Shown here in pieces: positions 1-8,581 of a stretch of 64,000 nt of DNA. The position numbers were made by a program, and so were the translations under genes. Below the pieces are notes generated by a model. The model was not told the DNA's origin. It was given only the letters and a program-made list of their open reading frames with translations, and ran no database searches. Position 1 is the stretch's first letter; every line of letters begins with the position of its first letter. Source of the DNA: Prado023 sp963706885. Its GTDB lineage: Bacteria; Actinomycetota; Actinomycetes; S36-B12; CAIYMF01. Location: contig CAVPNX010000025.1 of NCBI GenBank assembly GCA_963706885.1, forward strand, positions 191,209 to 255,208. The letters are read 5' to 3'.

Positions 1-270
1 TCCGATGGGCATGGTCATGAGGCGCTCGAGCGTCCCGGAGGTCCGCTCGCGCAGTGTGGTCACGGAGGTGATCAGGAACATGATCACCAGCGGGAAGATG
101 CCCAGCAGCGGGGCCCCGATCTGGTCGAAGGTCCTCCCCCCGTAGTAGATCCACCAGAGCAAGGTCATCAGCAGGGAGGGGACGGCGACGAGCAGGGCCA
201 TGGTCCGGTGGTCGTGGCGGATCTGGGCGAGCACGCGCTGGGCCGTCGCCAGCGTCAGGCGCGGGTTCAC
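1..270 (-). CDS. ABC-2 type transporter permease, 5' part only
   Basis: This is the membrane subunit of an ABC exporter; only the first 90 codons are in the window and the rest lies beyond base 1. The GTG start overlaps the TGA of the upstream ATPase gene in a GTGA, so the two are translationally coupled. The visible part reads as a short basic N-terminus, a first membrane segment around residues 26-40 (ALLVAVPSLLMTLLWW), a loop, a second hydrophobic stretch (LGIFPLVIMFLITSVTTL), then RERTSGTLERLMTMP. That last motif is the hallmark of ABC-2 permeases of the drug/antibiotic export (ABC2_membrane) type. The substrate cannot be told from the sequence. Confidence 0.85.
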   Translation of the reverse strand, partial: MNPRLTLATAQRVLAQIRHDHRTMALLVAVPSLLMTLLWWIYYGGRTFDQIGAPLLGIFPLVIMFLITSVTTLRERTSGTLERLMTMPIG

Positions 271-1067
271 GGCGTCCTCCCCTCGGCTCCCTGGCCGGGG
301 CCATCGTCGCCCTCGGCCGGCCCACCCGCTGCACCGGGGACCCCGTTGTCGATCAGGTGCAGGAAGACCTGGTCGGGGTCCGACTGGCCGGTGAGCTCCT
401 GCAGCTCGGCCAGTGTGCCGTCGGCGAGGAGCTCGGCCTGGCGCAGCAGCAGCAGACGGCTGCACCGGGTGGCCTCATCCATGACATGGCTGGAGACCAG
501 CAGCGTGACACCCCGGTCGGCCAGGCGCCCGAACAGCTCCCACAGGTCCCGGCGCAGCACGGGGTCCAGCCCGACCGTGGGCTCGTCGAGCACCAGGAGC
601 TCGGGCGTGCCGAGCAGCGCCGTGGCCAGCGAGACCCGCGAGCGCTCCCCGCCGGACAGCGTGGACACGACCTGGTCGGCCTGCCCCTCGAGCTGCACCT
701 CCTCGATGACCCGGTCGATGTCCGAGGAGGGTGTGCCGAGGATCCTGGCGAAGTACCGCAGGTTCTGCCGGACCGTGAGGTCCGGGTACACGCTGGGGTC
801 CTGGGTCACGTATCCCACGCACCGGCGCAGGGGCGCGGACCCCGCCGCCTGCCCGAGCACCGTCACCGTCCCCGCCGTGATGACCTGCACCCCGACGATC
901 GCCCGCATGAGGGTCGTCTTCCCGGCACCCGAGGGTCCCAGGAGTCCGGTGAGCGTGCCTGGCTCGAGCGCGAACCGCACATCCCTGAGGGCTGTGGTGC
1001 CGCCGCGGACGACCGTCAAGCCGTCGACGGCCACTGCCGCAGCGTCGGCCAACTGGTCGGCGTGCAT
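267..1067 (-). CDS. ABC transporter ATP-binding protein
   Basis: This is the nucleotide-binding subunit of the exporter whose permease follows. It has Walker A GPSGAGKTT, a Q-loop in YVTQDPSVYPDLT, signature LSGGERSR, Walker B LLVLDEP and the switch histidine in LLVSSHVMDEA, all in normal order, about 266 residues, usual for a stand-alone ABC-2 ATPase. I chose the ATG at 1067 because the box AACAAT lies 7 nt upstream, the leaderless spacing seen at several genes here. Longer versions starting at 1076 or 1100 are possible. It belongs to the DrrA/CcmA-like class; the substrate is unknown. Confidence 0.85.
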   Translation of the reverse strand: MHADQLADAAAVAVDGLTVVRGGTTALRDVRFALEPGTLTGLLGPSGAGKTTLMRAIVGVQVITAGTVTVLGQAAGSAPLRRCVGYVTQDPSVYPDLTVRQNLRYFARILGTPSSDIDRVIEEVQLEGQADQVVSTLSGGERSRVSLATALLGTPELLVLDEPTVGLDPVLRRDLWELFGRLADRGVTLLVSSHVMDEATRCSRLLLLRQAELLADGTLAELQELTGQSDPDQVFLHLIDNGVPGAAGGPAEGDDGPGQGAEGRTP

Positions 1068-1158
1068 GGTTGGCATTGTTGCGCACCGGGTGTGCGCCAC
1101 GGGGCACCGGCCGCCCCGCGTGCGGTGAAGCTTCGCAGCCGTCAGGGCGCCCGTGCCC

Positions 1159-1172
1159 TACCCTGTGCAGCG
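1159..1172 (+). promoter_or_regulatory. Leaderless promoter of menB
   Basis: The -10 box TACCCT (1159-1164) is followed by exactly 7 nt and then the GTG start at 1172. Transcription would therefore begin on or next to the start codon. No Shine-Dalgarno sequence precedes it. The -10 match is seen directly; the start site is inferred. Confidence 0.5.
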
Positions 1173-2096
1173 TGGACACCCGTGACCGCTACCCCTCGAT
1201 CCCTGTCGTCACGCAGGACAGCCCGGCCCACTCGGACCCGTCGGTCTCGACGGTCCGCCCCGGCGCCGACTGGCGGCCCGTGGGCGACTGGACCGACATC
1301 AAGTACGAGCTCTCCGGCGATGGGGTGGCCAAGATCACGATCAACCGCCCCGAGGTGCGCAACGCCTTCCGCCCGCAGACCCTGTTCGAGCTCCAGGCGG
1401 CCTTCAACCTGGCCCGCGACGACGACCGGGTCGGGGTCATCATCCTGACCGGCCAGGGCGACTGGGCGTTCTGCTCCGGCGGCGACCAGCGGATCCGGGG
1501 CAACGACGGCTACATCGGTGACGACGAGGTCGCCCACAAGGGCATCGGCCGGCTCAACGTCCTGGACCTGCAGATCCAGATCCGCCGGCTGCCCAAGCCG
1601 GTCGTGGCCATGGTCGCCGGGTATGCGATGGGCGGCGGGCACGTGCTGCATGTCTGCTGCGACCTGACCATCGCCGCGGACAACGCCCGCTTCGGCCAGA
1701 CCGGTCCGAAGGTCGGCTCGTTCGACGGGGGCTACGGCTCAGGGCTCCTCGCCCGCCAGATCGGCCAGAAGCGCGCCCGCGAGGTCTGGTACCTGTGCCG
1801 CCAGTACGGCGCCGAGCAGGCCTACGACTGGGGCCTGGTCAACCAGGTCGTCCCGCTGGAGGCCCTCGAGGAGGAGACCATGGCAGTGGGCCCGGGAGAT
1901 GCTCACGATGTCCCCGCTCGCGCTGCGGATGCTCAAGGCCTCATTGAACGCCGCCGACGACGGCCTGGCCGGCATCCAGCAGCTCGCCGGGGACGCGACC
2001 CTGCTGTTCTACATGACCGAGGAGGCCCAGGAGGGTCGGGATGCCTACACGAGCAAGCGCACCCCGGACTTCGCCAAGTTCCCGAAGCGGCCGTGA
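1172..2096 (+). CDS. menB: 1,4-dihydroxy-2-naphthoyl-CoA synthase MenB (frameshifted)
   Basis: MenB cyclises o-succinylbenzoyl-CoA to 1,4-dihydroxy-2-naphthoyl-CoA in menaquinone synthesis. The crotonase fold is clear: GQGDWAFCSGGDQ, the oxyanion-hole glycines in AMGGGHVLHVCCDL, the QTGPKVGSFDGGYG block and the C-terminal end DAYTSKRTPDFAKFPKRP, all typical of MenB. The reading frame shifts near 1882: ATGGCAGTGG stands where the family expects M-Q-W, so one extra G puts the last 70 residues in another frame. Read straight through, the first part runs without a stop into menC and makes a false fusion. The total length is 3n+1, as expected for one inserted base. It is probably a sequencing error; otherwise the strain would lack MenB. 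Confidence 0.9.
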
Positions 2097-3232
2097 CGCC
2101 CATGGCTGCTGACCCGACTGCCACCACCACGGCCGACGCCGGCGCGGCCCCCGGGTCCGACGGTCCCCTGCCCCGGCACGCCAGGCCGGCACTGCCCGAG
2201 CTGACGCCGTCCGCGCTGGCGGCCGTGGCCGTGCCGTTCCGGGTGCCGCTGAGTCGGCGGTTCCGTGGCGTGGAGCACCGCGAGGGGATGCTCTTCTGCG
2301 GCCCGTCGGGCTGGGGCGAGTGGGCGCCGTTCCCCGAGTACGACGACTGGGAGGCCGCCCGCTGGCTGGCCAGCGCCGTCGAGGCGGCCTGGGGGACGTG
2401 GCCGGAGCCCGTGCGCACGCACGTCCCGGTCAACGTCGTCGTCCCGGCCCTTGCCCCCGAGGAGATCGCGGGCTACGTCACCGATGCCGTGGCGCGCACG
2501 GGCGCGACCACCTTCAAGGTCAAGGTGGCCGAGCCGGGTTCGGCGCTGGCCGACGACCTGGCCCGCGTGGCCACCGTCCGGGCCGCGCTGTCCGAGGCGG
2601 GCGTGCGCGACCCGCTGATCCGCCTGGACGCCAACGGGGCCTGGACCGTCACCGAGGCGCGCCGGGCGGCGCGGATGTTCGCCGCGGAGTTCGGGGAGGT
2701 CCTGGACTACTTCGAGCAGCCCTGCCGGACCACCACCGAGCTGGCCGAGCTGCGCTACCGGCTGGTGGACGACGAGGTCGGAGTCCGCATCGCCGTCGAC
2801 GAGGGACTGCGCCGGGCGCGGGACCTGTACGCCGACGACCTGGCCGCCTCCCTGCGCTCGGCCGGCGACGTGCTGATCGTGAAGGTCGCCCCCGTGGGAG
2901 GGGTCGCCCGGGCGCTGTCCCTGATCGAGGAGATCGGCCTGCCGGTGGTGGTGTCCGGTGAGATGAACACCTCCGTCGGCCTGTGCGCCGGGCTGGCCCT
3001 GGCCGCGGCGGTCCCCGACCTCGCCGGCGCCGCCGGACTGGGCACCGGCCTGCTGCTCAGCGACGACGTCAGCGCCACCACGCTCATCCCGCGTGAGGGG
3101 CAGATGGCGATCACCCGGCGGCTGCCCGACGAGCAGGCCCTGGGTCGGGCCGCAGATGCCCTCGGCGGGGAGCAGACCATGTGGTGGCGCGAGCGCCTCG
3201 CCCGCTGCGCGCGCCTGCTCTCGGTGATCTAG
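2093..3232 (+). CDS. menC: o-succinylbenzoate synthase MenC
   Basis: This enolase-superfamily enzyme dehydrates SHCHC to o-succinylbenzoate, the step before activation to the CoA ester used by MenB. Visible motifs are the catalytic lysine pair in TFKVKV, metal ligands in DANGAW, EQPC and the D/E of VDEGL, and the second lysine in VKVAPVGG. These are followed by SGEMNTSVGL and the GLGTGLLL barrel end. About 379 residues if GTG 2093 is used; that start overlaps the menB stop as GTGA, a pattern repeated in this genome. ATG 2102 is the alternative and drops three residues. The first 25 residues are low-complexity and probably disordered. Confidence 0.92.
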   Translation: MTPMAADPTATTTADAGAAPGSDGPLPRHARPALPELTPSALAAVAVPFRVPLSRRFRGVEHREGMLFCGPSGWGEWAPFPEYDDWEAARWLASAVEAAWGTWPEPVRTHVPVNVVVPALAPEEIAGYVTDAVARTGATTFKVKVAEPGSALADDLARVATVRAALSEAGVRDPLIRLDANGAWTVTEARRAARMFAAEFGEVLDYFEQPCRTTTELAELRYRLVDDEVGVRIAVDEGLRRARDLYADDLAASLRSAGDVLIVKVAPVGGVARALSLIEEIGLPVVVSGEMNTSVGLCAGLALAAAVPDLAGAAGLGTGLLLSDDVSATTLIPREGQMAITRRLPDEQALGRAADALGGEQTMWWRERLARCARLLSVI

Positions 3233-3302
3233 CGCCGCCGTGCCCGTGACCTGCCCCCAGCCGCGCACATCCTGGTGGCCTCCTGCCGCAGGACGAGCAG
3301 AA

Positions 3303-3320
3303 CGGCACCAGGGGGTGCCG
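3303..3320 (+). terminator. Small hairpin between menC and menD
   Basis: CGGCACC and GGTGCCG form a perfect 7-bp stem around a 4-nt loop in the 117-base gap before menD. There is no U-tract. It may be a weak terminator or just a structured leader. Confidence 0.3.
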
Positions 3321-3349
3321 GCGATCGGCCCCGCACCAGGTGACCGCTG

Positions 3350-5197
3350 ATGAACCCGGCGACCGCCCTGGCGCGGGCCCTGCTCGACGAGCTGGTCCAT
3401 CAGGGGGTGCGTGAGGTCGTCCTGGCCCCCGGGTCGCGATCGGCGCCGATGGCCTTCGAGGCCCTGCGACTGGAGCGAGCCGGCCGCCTGCGCCTGCACG
3501 TACGGATCGACGAGCGCTCGGCCGGGTTCCTCGCGCTCGGCCTGGCCAAGGTGTCGGGCGCACCGGTCGCCGTGGTCTGCACCTCGGGCACAGCTGTGGC
3601 CAACCTCGCACCCGCGGTGGTGGAGGCGTCGTACAGCGCGATCCCCCTGGTCCTGCTCACCGCCGACCGACCGGTCGAATCCCGCGGGGTGGGTGCGCCC
3701 CAGACCATCGACCAGGTCCAGTTCTTCGGGCGGACCGTCCGGTTCTTCGCCGACCTGGGTGCCCCACGCCGGATCGATCCACAGGACCCACAGGCCAGCG
3801 ATCGCGCCGCACGCGCCTCGGCCGGGATGGCCATCGCCGCGGCGCTCGGGTCCCCCGCGGAGGCCACAGCTGGTCGGGGGCGTTCCGGGATCCCGCACGC
3901 GGGGCCGGTGCACCTCAATGTCGGGTTCCGGCTGCCGCTCGTGCCCGACCCGGAGCAGGGGTCCGAACACATCGCCGCCGATCCGGCGACCCGGCCCGGC
4001 CTGTCGGGTGCGGATCTCCCGACCCACTCGCCGCCCCGGCCGCGTCGCCCACCGCTGTCCGGGTGCGACCACCGCGACGCCCGCGAGGTCCTCGGCGAGC
4101 TTCCGACGCGGGGGATCATCCTGGCCGGCGACCTGCCGTGCACGTCGCTGCGTGGGCACCACCAGTGGCTGGCCGCGCTGGCGGGGGCCTGCGGCTGGCC
4201 GATCCTGTCCGAGCCGTCGGCCAACCTGCACGAGGTTCCCACCGCGCTGGGTCACGGGGTGCTGGTGGTGGGCAGCGAGGCCTTCCTGGCCGCCCATCCG
4301 CCGGACCTGGTGCTGACCGTCGGGCAGTACGGCCTGTCCCGGCCCACGATGGACCTGATCCGGGCGGCCGGACGCCACGTGGCCATCGAGCTGCCCACGA
4401 TCGGGCGGGAGGTGTGTGACCCCCTGCGCACCGCGGAGCAGGTGCTCACCGGCATCCCGCTCCCGCCGGTGGAGTTCACCCCGGATCCGGACTGGCTGGC
4501 CGCCTGGCAGGCCGCAGACGCGGTCGCGGCCGGGGTCGTGGCGGAGGTGCTCGGGACGGCGGCGCTCGGGACGGGAATGACCGGCTCGGCCGTCGCAGCC
4601 CGGGTCTGGCAGCAGGCCCCCGAGGACGCCCTGCTGCTGGTGGCGGCCTCGTGGCCGGTGCGTCAGGTGGAGGCCTTCGCCGGCCGGCGCTCGGGGCTTC
4701 GAGTGGTCGGCAACCGGGGAGCCAACGGCATCGACGGCTTGGTGTCCACGGCGTGGGGGGCGGCCCTCGCCCACCAGGCGCAGGGCGGGGGGGCAGCCCT
4801 GGCCCTCATGGGTGACCTGGCCTTCCTGCACGACCACAACGGCCTGCTCGTGGGCGCCGGTGAACCGCGACCCGACCTGGTGATCGTCGTCACGGACAAC
4901 GACGGCGGGGGCATCTTCCACCAGTTGGAGCAGGGGCGTCCCGAGCACGCCGACTCCTTCGAGCGGGTCTTCGGCACCCCGTTGGGCCGGGACCTGGTCG
5001 TGGTGGCACAGGCGGCGGGTGCCACGGCCGTCGCGGTCAGCGACCTCCCCGCCCTGGAGGGCGCGCTCACCGCGGCGATGGCGGCCGGAGGGGTGCACGT
5101 GGTCGTCGTCCGAGTTCCCGATCGTGCGGGCGAGGCCCGCCTGATGGCGCGGGTGCGCAGCGCCGTGGCCGATCGGCTGTCGCTGTCAGGGGCGTGA
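3350..5197 (+). CDS. menD: SEPHCHC synthase MenD
   Basis: MenD is the ThDP-dependent enzyme that joins isochorismate and 2-oxoglutarate to give SEPHCHC. The 615 residues are slightly above the usual 550-580, with the three-domain decarboxylase fold. The N-terminal pyrimidine domain has VVLAPGSRSAPMAF and the ThDP-activating glutamate in IDERSAGFLALGLAK; the C-terminal domain has GNRGANGIDGLVSTAWG and the diphosphate/Mg motif GDLAFLHDHNGLL ending in TDNDGGGIFHQL. Extra length lies in a Pro/Arg-rich linker around residues 195-245. It is the third gene of the plus-strand men cluster; menF and menG lie on the opposite strand just downstream. Confidence 0.94.
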   Translation: MNPATALARALLDELVHQGVREVVLAPGSRSAPMAFEALRLERAGRLRLHVRIDERSAGFLALGLAKVSGAPVAVVCTSGTAVANLAPAVVEASYSAIPLVLLTADRPVESRGVGAPQTIDQVQFFGRTVRFFADLGAPRRIDPQDPQASDRAARASAGMAIAAALGSPAEATAGRGRSGIPHAGPVHLNVGFRLPLVPDPEQGSEHIAADPATRPGLSGADLPTHSPPRPRRPPLSGCDHRDAREVLGELPTRGIILAGDLPCTSLRGHHQWLAALAGACGWPILSEPSANLHEVPTALGHGVLVVGSEAFLAAHPPDLVLTVGQYGLSRPTMDLIRAAGRHVAIELPTIGREVCDPLRTAEQVLTGIPLPPVEFTPDPDWLAAWQAADAVAAGVVAEVLGTAALGTGMTGSAVAARVWQQAPEDALLLVAASWPVRQVEAFAGRRSGLRVVGNRGANGIDGLVSTAWGAALAHQAQGGGAALALMGDLAFLHDHNGLLVGAGEPRPDLVIVVTDNDGGGIFHQLEQGRPEHADSFERVFGTPLGRDLVVVAQAAGATAVAVSDLPALEGALTAAMAAGGVHVVVVRVPDRAGEARLMARVRSAVADRLSLSGA

Positions 5198-5230
5198 CGC
5201 GGCTGGCTGGCGCGGGCGCGTCGCCCCGGG

Positions 5231-5563
5231 TCAGGCTCCGACAGTCCAGCCGTTGGACCGCATCCTGCTCATCCCGCCGCCGTCGAGGACCGTCAGGCCG
5301 GCCGCACGCATCGCGCCAGCAGCACGTGACGACCGGCTGCCGCTCTGGCAGTAGACGAGGTAGGTGTGCCGGACGTTGAGCCGCTTGACGGCCTGCGCGA
5401 AGTCGGCGGAGCCCACGTCCATGTTCCTGGCCCCCGAGATGTGACCGGACTGGAACTCGCCACGGGAGCGGACGTCGATCACCTTCACGCCCTGTGGCTT
5501 GAGTGTCGCGGCACTCGTGTCCACCTTCTCGCCCTTGCCGAACAGGTTGGCGAAGAAGCCCAT
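5231..5563 (-). CDS. Single-domain rhodanese-like sulfurtransferase
   Basis: A 110-residue protein made of one rhodanese domain. VKVIDVRSRGEFQSGHISGARNMD is the conserved CH2A-type start (written here only to show its fold) and the active-site loop is YCQSGSRSS, with the cysteine that carries persulfide. It has a short N-terminal MGFFANLFGKG that may lie on the membrane. It could move sulfane sulfur in persulfide detoxification or to an unknown acceptor. A perfect CsoR/CstR-type operator lies 40 bases upstream of the start, which suggests induction by persulfide or a metal. A strong purine-rich RBS (GAGAGGACAACC) precedes the ATG. Confidence 0.88.
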   Translation of the reverse strand: MGFFANLFGKGEKVDTSAATLKPQGVKVIDVRSRGEFQSGHISGARNMDVGSADFAQAVKRLNVRHTYLVYCQSGSRSSRAAGAMRAAGLTVLDGGGMSRMRSNGWTVGA

Positions 5564-5602
5564 GGTGGTTGTCCTCTCAGGAGCGGGGAGTCATCGACAA
5601 GC

Positions 5603-5618
5603 ATACCCCATGGGGTAT
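5603..5618. promoter_or_regulatory. CsoR/CstR-type operator upstream of the rhodanese gene
   Basis: ATACCCCATGGGGTAT is a perfect 16-bp palindrome of the TACCCC-N2-GGGGTA form recognised by CsoR-family repressors (copper CsoR, persulfide CstR). It sits about 40 bases upstream of the rhodanese start and just after the menF stop codon. The rhodanese context favours a sulfur-responsive CstR-like repressor, but no CsoR-family gene is in the window. Confidence 0.6.
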
Positions 5619-5643
5619 CAGGCCACGGAGCCGAGCCACGCCG

Positions 5644-6906
5644 TCAGGCCTCCAGTGCCCGGCGCACCGCGTCGAGCTTGGCCTCCGACTCGGCGATCTC
5701 CCCCTCGGCGGTCGAGCCGGCGACGATCCCGCATCCGGCGTACAGGCGCAGCCGGGTCGCTGGGCCCCGCGATGTGTCCTCGACCGCGGCGCAGCGCAGG
5801 GCGATCCCGAACTCCCCGTCGCCGCGGGCGTCGATCCAGCCCACCGGGCCGGCGTAGCGGCCGCGGTCCATGCCCTCGAGCTCGCGGATCACGGCGGCGG
5901 CGCGCTCGGTGGGCGTCCCGCACACGGCAGCAGTCGGATGCAGGGACGCGGCCAGCGCCAGCGCTGAGGCGCCGTCGGCGAGCATGCCGGTCACATCGGT
6001 GGCCAGGTGCTGCACGTTGGCCAGGGACAGCACGTGCGGAGCGGCGGGCACGTCCAGGTCGGTGCAGTGCGTGGCGAGGGCCTCAGCGACCGAGTGCACG
6101 GCGTACTCGTGCTCCTCGAGGTCCTTGCCCGAGTCGAGCAGGGCGGCCGCGCGGGCCGCATCGACCGAGTCGTCGCCACGCCGGCGGACCGTTCCGGCCA
6201 GGACGCGTGAGGTCACCCGGTCACCATCGCGGCGCACGAGCAGCTCGGGGGTCGCACCGAGCAGGCCGTCGACGCTGAACGTCCAGCACTCGGGGTAGGC
6301 GGCCGCCATGCGCCCCAGCAGCGCGGCGGCGTCGAGCCGTGCGGGCAGCTCGGCGACGACGTCGCGGGCGAGCACCACCTTGTCGAGCTCGCCGGCGGAG
6401 ATCCGTCCGATCGCCTCGGCCACCGCCCGAGCCCAGTGCTCCACCGGCCGGGCTCCCGACCCCCAGCGGATCGGCCCCGAGGGCAGCGCCGGATCGGGGT
6501 CCACCGCTGTCACGGGCGCGACCCCGTCGACCTCGACGGTGGTCAACCAGGTCCGGCCCGCGCGGTGCCCGACCACGACGGCCGGGACGATGACCACGGA
6601 CTCCTGCGGCCCGGAGTCGAACGTGAAGGACGCGAACGCCACGGGGCCGCTCCCGCGCACCCCCACCTCGTCCTCGACGTGCGCGGCCTCGCACCACGCG
6701 CTCCACCAGCGCTGCGCCCGGCTGAACCGCTCCGGGCCGGAGATCGTGAACCGGGAGGCCTCACCCCAGCCGACGAAGCCGACGCCGTCACGGACCCACG
6801 CGTAGCCCCCCGTTGCGGGCAGCAGTCCCAGCAGGTCCTCGTCGATCCCGTCGAGGGTCACGGTGCGCACGACCCGGCCATGGGTCGTCGTGCGCAACTC
6901 GGTCAC
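5644..6906 (-). CDS. menF: Isochorismate synthase MenF
   Basis: MenF converts chorismate to isochorismate, the entry step of menaquinone synthesis. The protein has 420 residues with a C-terminal chorismate-binding domain: ELDKVVLARDVV, WTFSVDGLLGATPELLVRRDG, VLAGTVRRRGDD, LHPTAAVCGTPTERA and the end block RYAGPVGWIDARGDGEFGIALRCA. These are the standard isochorismate/anthranilate synthase landmarks, and no glutamine amidotransferase partner is near. The GTG start at 6906 lies 6 nt after a TAGAAT box (6918-6913), so it looks leaderless, although the box lies inside the end of menG. Dedicated salicylate or siderophore use is less likely given the men neighbours. Confidence 0.92.
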   Translation of the reverse strand: MTELRTTTHGRVVRTVTLDGIDEDLLGLLPATGGYAWVRDGVGFVGWGEASRFTISGPERFSRAQRWWSAWCEAAHVEDEVGVRGSGPVAFASFTFDSGPQESVVIVPAVVVGHRAGRTWLTTVEVDGVAPVTAVDPDPALPSGPIRWGSGARPVEHWARAVAEAIGRISAGELDKVVLARDVVAELPARLDAAALLGRMAAAYPECWTFSVDGLLGATPELLVRRDGDRVTSRVLAGTVRRRGDDSVDAARAAALLDSGKDLEEHEYAVHSVAEALATHCTDLDVPAAPHVLSLANVQHLATDVTGMLADGASALALAASLHPTAAVCGTPTERAAAVIRELEGMDRGRYAGPVGWIDARGDGEFGIALRCAAVEDTSRGPATRLRLYAGCGIVAGSTAEGEIAESEAKLDAVRRALEA

Positions 6907-6915
6907 CAGTCGATT

Positions 6916-7659
6916 CTACCGGGGATCGACGGACCTGCCGCCGGACTGCGCACCACTGGCCGGGCGCGGCTCGGCGGTGGCCCGGTGCAGGGCGACGATC
7001 CCTCCGGAGAGGTTGCGCCAGGCAGCCCTCGTCCAGCCCGCGGCAGCGATCTGCGCTGCCAGCTCGGGCTGCGTGGGCCATGCCCGGATCGACTCGGCGA
7101 GGTAGACGTAGGCCTCCGGGGCGCTGGACACCTTCCGGGCGACCGGGGGCAGCGCGCGCATCAGGTACTCCACGTAGACCGTGCGGAACGGCGCCCAGGT
7201 CGGGTGGCTGAACTCGCACACCACCAGCCGTCCTCCCGGCCGCGTGACCCGGCGCATCTCGGCCAGGGCCGCATCGACGTCGACGACGTTGCGCAGGCCG
7301 AACGAGATGGTCACCGCATCGAACGTGCTGTCGGCGAAGGGCAGCGTGGTGGCATCGCCGGCGACGAACGGCAGCTCGGGGTAGCGCCGCCGCCCCTCGG
7401 TGAGCATCCCCAGGGAGAAGTCGCTGGAGACCACCGACGCCCCCGCCCTGGCGAACGGCAGCGAGCTCGTCCCGGTCCCGGCGGCCAGGTCGAGCACCCG
7501 CTGGCCGGGCTTGGCCGCCACGGCACGGACCACCTCGCGGCGCCAGTAGCGGTCCTGGCCCAACGAGAGGACGTCATTGGTCACGTCGTAGCGGGCCGCG
7601 ACGTGGTCGAACATCGACTGCACGTCCTTGGGGTCCTTGTCGAGGCTGGCGCGGGTCAC
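6916..7659 (-). CDS. menG: Demethylmenaquinone methyltransferase MenG/UbiE
   Basis: MenG methylates demethylmenaquinone with SAM in the last core step of menaquinone synthesis. About 247 residues with the UbiE signatures DHVAARYDVTNDVLSLGQDRYWR, VLDLAAGTGTSSLPFA (SAM motif I), the aspartate of SSDFSLGML and VTISFGLRNVVDVDAAL. The GTG start at 7659 begins VTRASLDKDPKDV and follows a weak GATGAT box by 6 nt. An upstream in-frame extension is low-complexity and rejected. menF starts 10 bases after it in the same direction, so the two probably also share read-through transcription. Confidence 0.93.
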   Translation of the reverse strand: MTRASLDKDPKDVQSMFDHVAARYDVTNDVLSLGQDRYWRREVVRAVAAKPGQRVLDLAAGTGTSSLPFARAGASVVSSDFSLGMLTEGRRRYPELPFVAGDATTLPFADSTFDAVTISFGLRNVVDVDAALAEMRRVTRPGGRLVVCEFSHPTWAPFRTVYVEYLMRALPPVARKVSSAPEAYVYLAESIRAWPTQPELAAQIAAAGWTRAAWRNLSGGIVALHRATAEPRPASGAQSGGRSVDPR

Positions 7660-7725
7660 CGGGCAATCATCGCCGGTGCGCACCGATCGGCCCAAACCCG
7701 CGCGCGGGGCACCTGCCCCGGGCAG

Positions 7726-7763
7726 CCCGCAGCCCGGCTGGGCGGACCCAACCGGGCTGCGGG
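7726..7763 (-). terminator. Terminator downstream of the HdeD-like gene
   Basis: CCCGCAGCCCGG and CCGGGCTGCGGG form a perfect 12-bp stem with a 14-nt loop in the gap between the HdeD-like gene and menG, both on the minus strand. It has no U-tract, as is common for actinobacterial hairpin terminators. Confidence 0.6.
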
Positions 7764-7795
7764 GCGGTGACGTGGTGCCGGGGACCAGGGCGGAC

Positions 7796-8383
7796 CTAGC
7801 CGGCGACGAGCGCACCGACCTTCTTCAGGCGGTAGGCGCGCACGAAGTCCCCGATCCCGTGGATGACCGCCCAGACGGCGGCGAACGTCAGCAGCGTGAA
7901 CACCTTCGCGATGGTGTTCTGCTGGCTGACCCAGAAGGCGAGTCCGAGCATGATGAGGCCGCTGACCAGGCCCAGCCACCACAACGAGTTGCCCTCCTTG
8001 GTCGCGAACGCCTCGATGATCCAGAAGATGGCCACCAGCAGGAACAGCAGTCCCAGGCTCGTTGCCAGTGCGAACGAGGTGGCGAAGGGGTTGAGGATCG
8101 CCCAGATGCCACCCAGCACGAAGAACACGCCGAACAGGATCCAGACCCACTTCCACCCCTTGACGGCGGAGGCGACGAAGAACTGCTCGATGCCGGTGAA
8201 CAGCAGCATGAAGCCGACGAGGTAGCCCAGCGTGGCCAGCGACTGGGTGTCGAACTGGAACAGGATCACGCCGACGATCAGCCACAGGATGCCGGTGACG
8301 ATGAACAGCCACCACCACTTGGCGACGCCGGCGACGGCCTGCCGGGCAGCGGGGTCCAGGGAGTTGGGGTCGGACATGGACAT
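7796..8383 (-). CDS. HdeD family (DUF308) membrane protein
   Basis: A 195-residue membrane protein with six predicted helices in three hairpin pairs, beginning at WWWLFIVTGILWLIVGVILF and ending before VRAYRLKKVGAL. Repeated W/F-rich helices with G-W-I-L-N-P turns are typical of the HdeD/DUF308 acid-resistance family. The biochemical role is unknown. The start ATG 8383 is fixed by a near-perfect Shine-Dalgarno AAGGAGGT five bases before it; a second ATG two codons later is possible. It is transcribed divergently from the CPVC-motif membrane protein across a 198-base gap. Confidence 0.85.
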   Translation of the reverse strand: MSMSDPNSLDPAARQAVAGVAKWWWLFIVTGILWLIVGVILFQFDTQSLATLGYLVGFMLLFTGIEQFFVASAVKGWKWVWILFGVFFVLGGIWAILNPFATSFALATSLGLLFLLVAIFWIIEAFATKEGNSLWWLGLVSGLIMLGLAFWVSQQNTIAKVFTLLTFAAVWAVIHGIGDFVRAYRLKKVGALVAG

Positions 8384-8511
8384 GGGGGACCTCCTTCGGT
8401 CGGCCCTTGAGTACCACGATCGAGCTGCGCAGTGGGGGAGGCGCACGGCAGGCGGCGCCGCGTGTGGACCAGCGCCCGAAGGGGGGCCGAGGTACCGTGC
8501 CTGGCCGCCGA

Positions 8512-8527
8512 ATGCCCCCCGGGGTAT
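8512..8527. promoter_or_regulatory. Second CsoR/CstR-like operator
   Basis: ATGCCCCCCGGGGTAT differs from the palindrome at 5603 in three of 16 bases and keeps one intact GGGGTAT half. It lies 55 bases upstream of the start at 8582, within the divergent region shared with the HdeD-like gene. By position it could control either gene. The assignment to the CsoR family is inferred from the similarity to the 5603 site. Confidence 0.45.
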
Positions 8528-8581
8528 GATCGTCCCACGCTGCCTGCGTCGCACGGCACACACCTCACGAGGGGAGCCCCG

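Noticed and set aside
1070..3232. A 720-codon open frame that looks like a MenB-MenC fusion
   Set aside because: The MenB C-terminus is found in another frame (1899-2096) and the residues between are Arg/Gly-rich nonsense. It is an effect of the extra base near 1882.
2045..5098. A 1017-codon open frame antisense to menC and menD
   Set aside because: The sense strand encodes complete MenC and MenD with all motifs. Long antisense frames are routine in DNA this GC-rich, and the product is low-complexity Gly/Arg/Gln.
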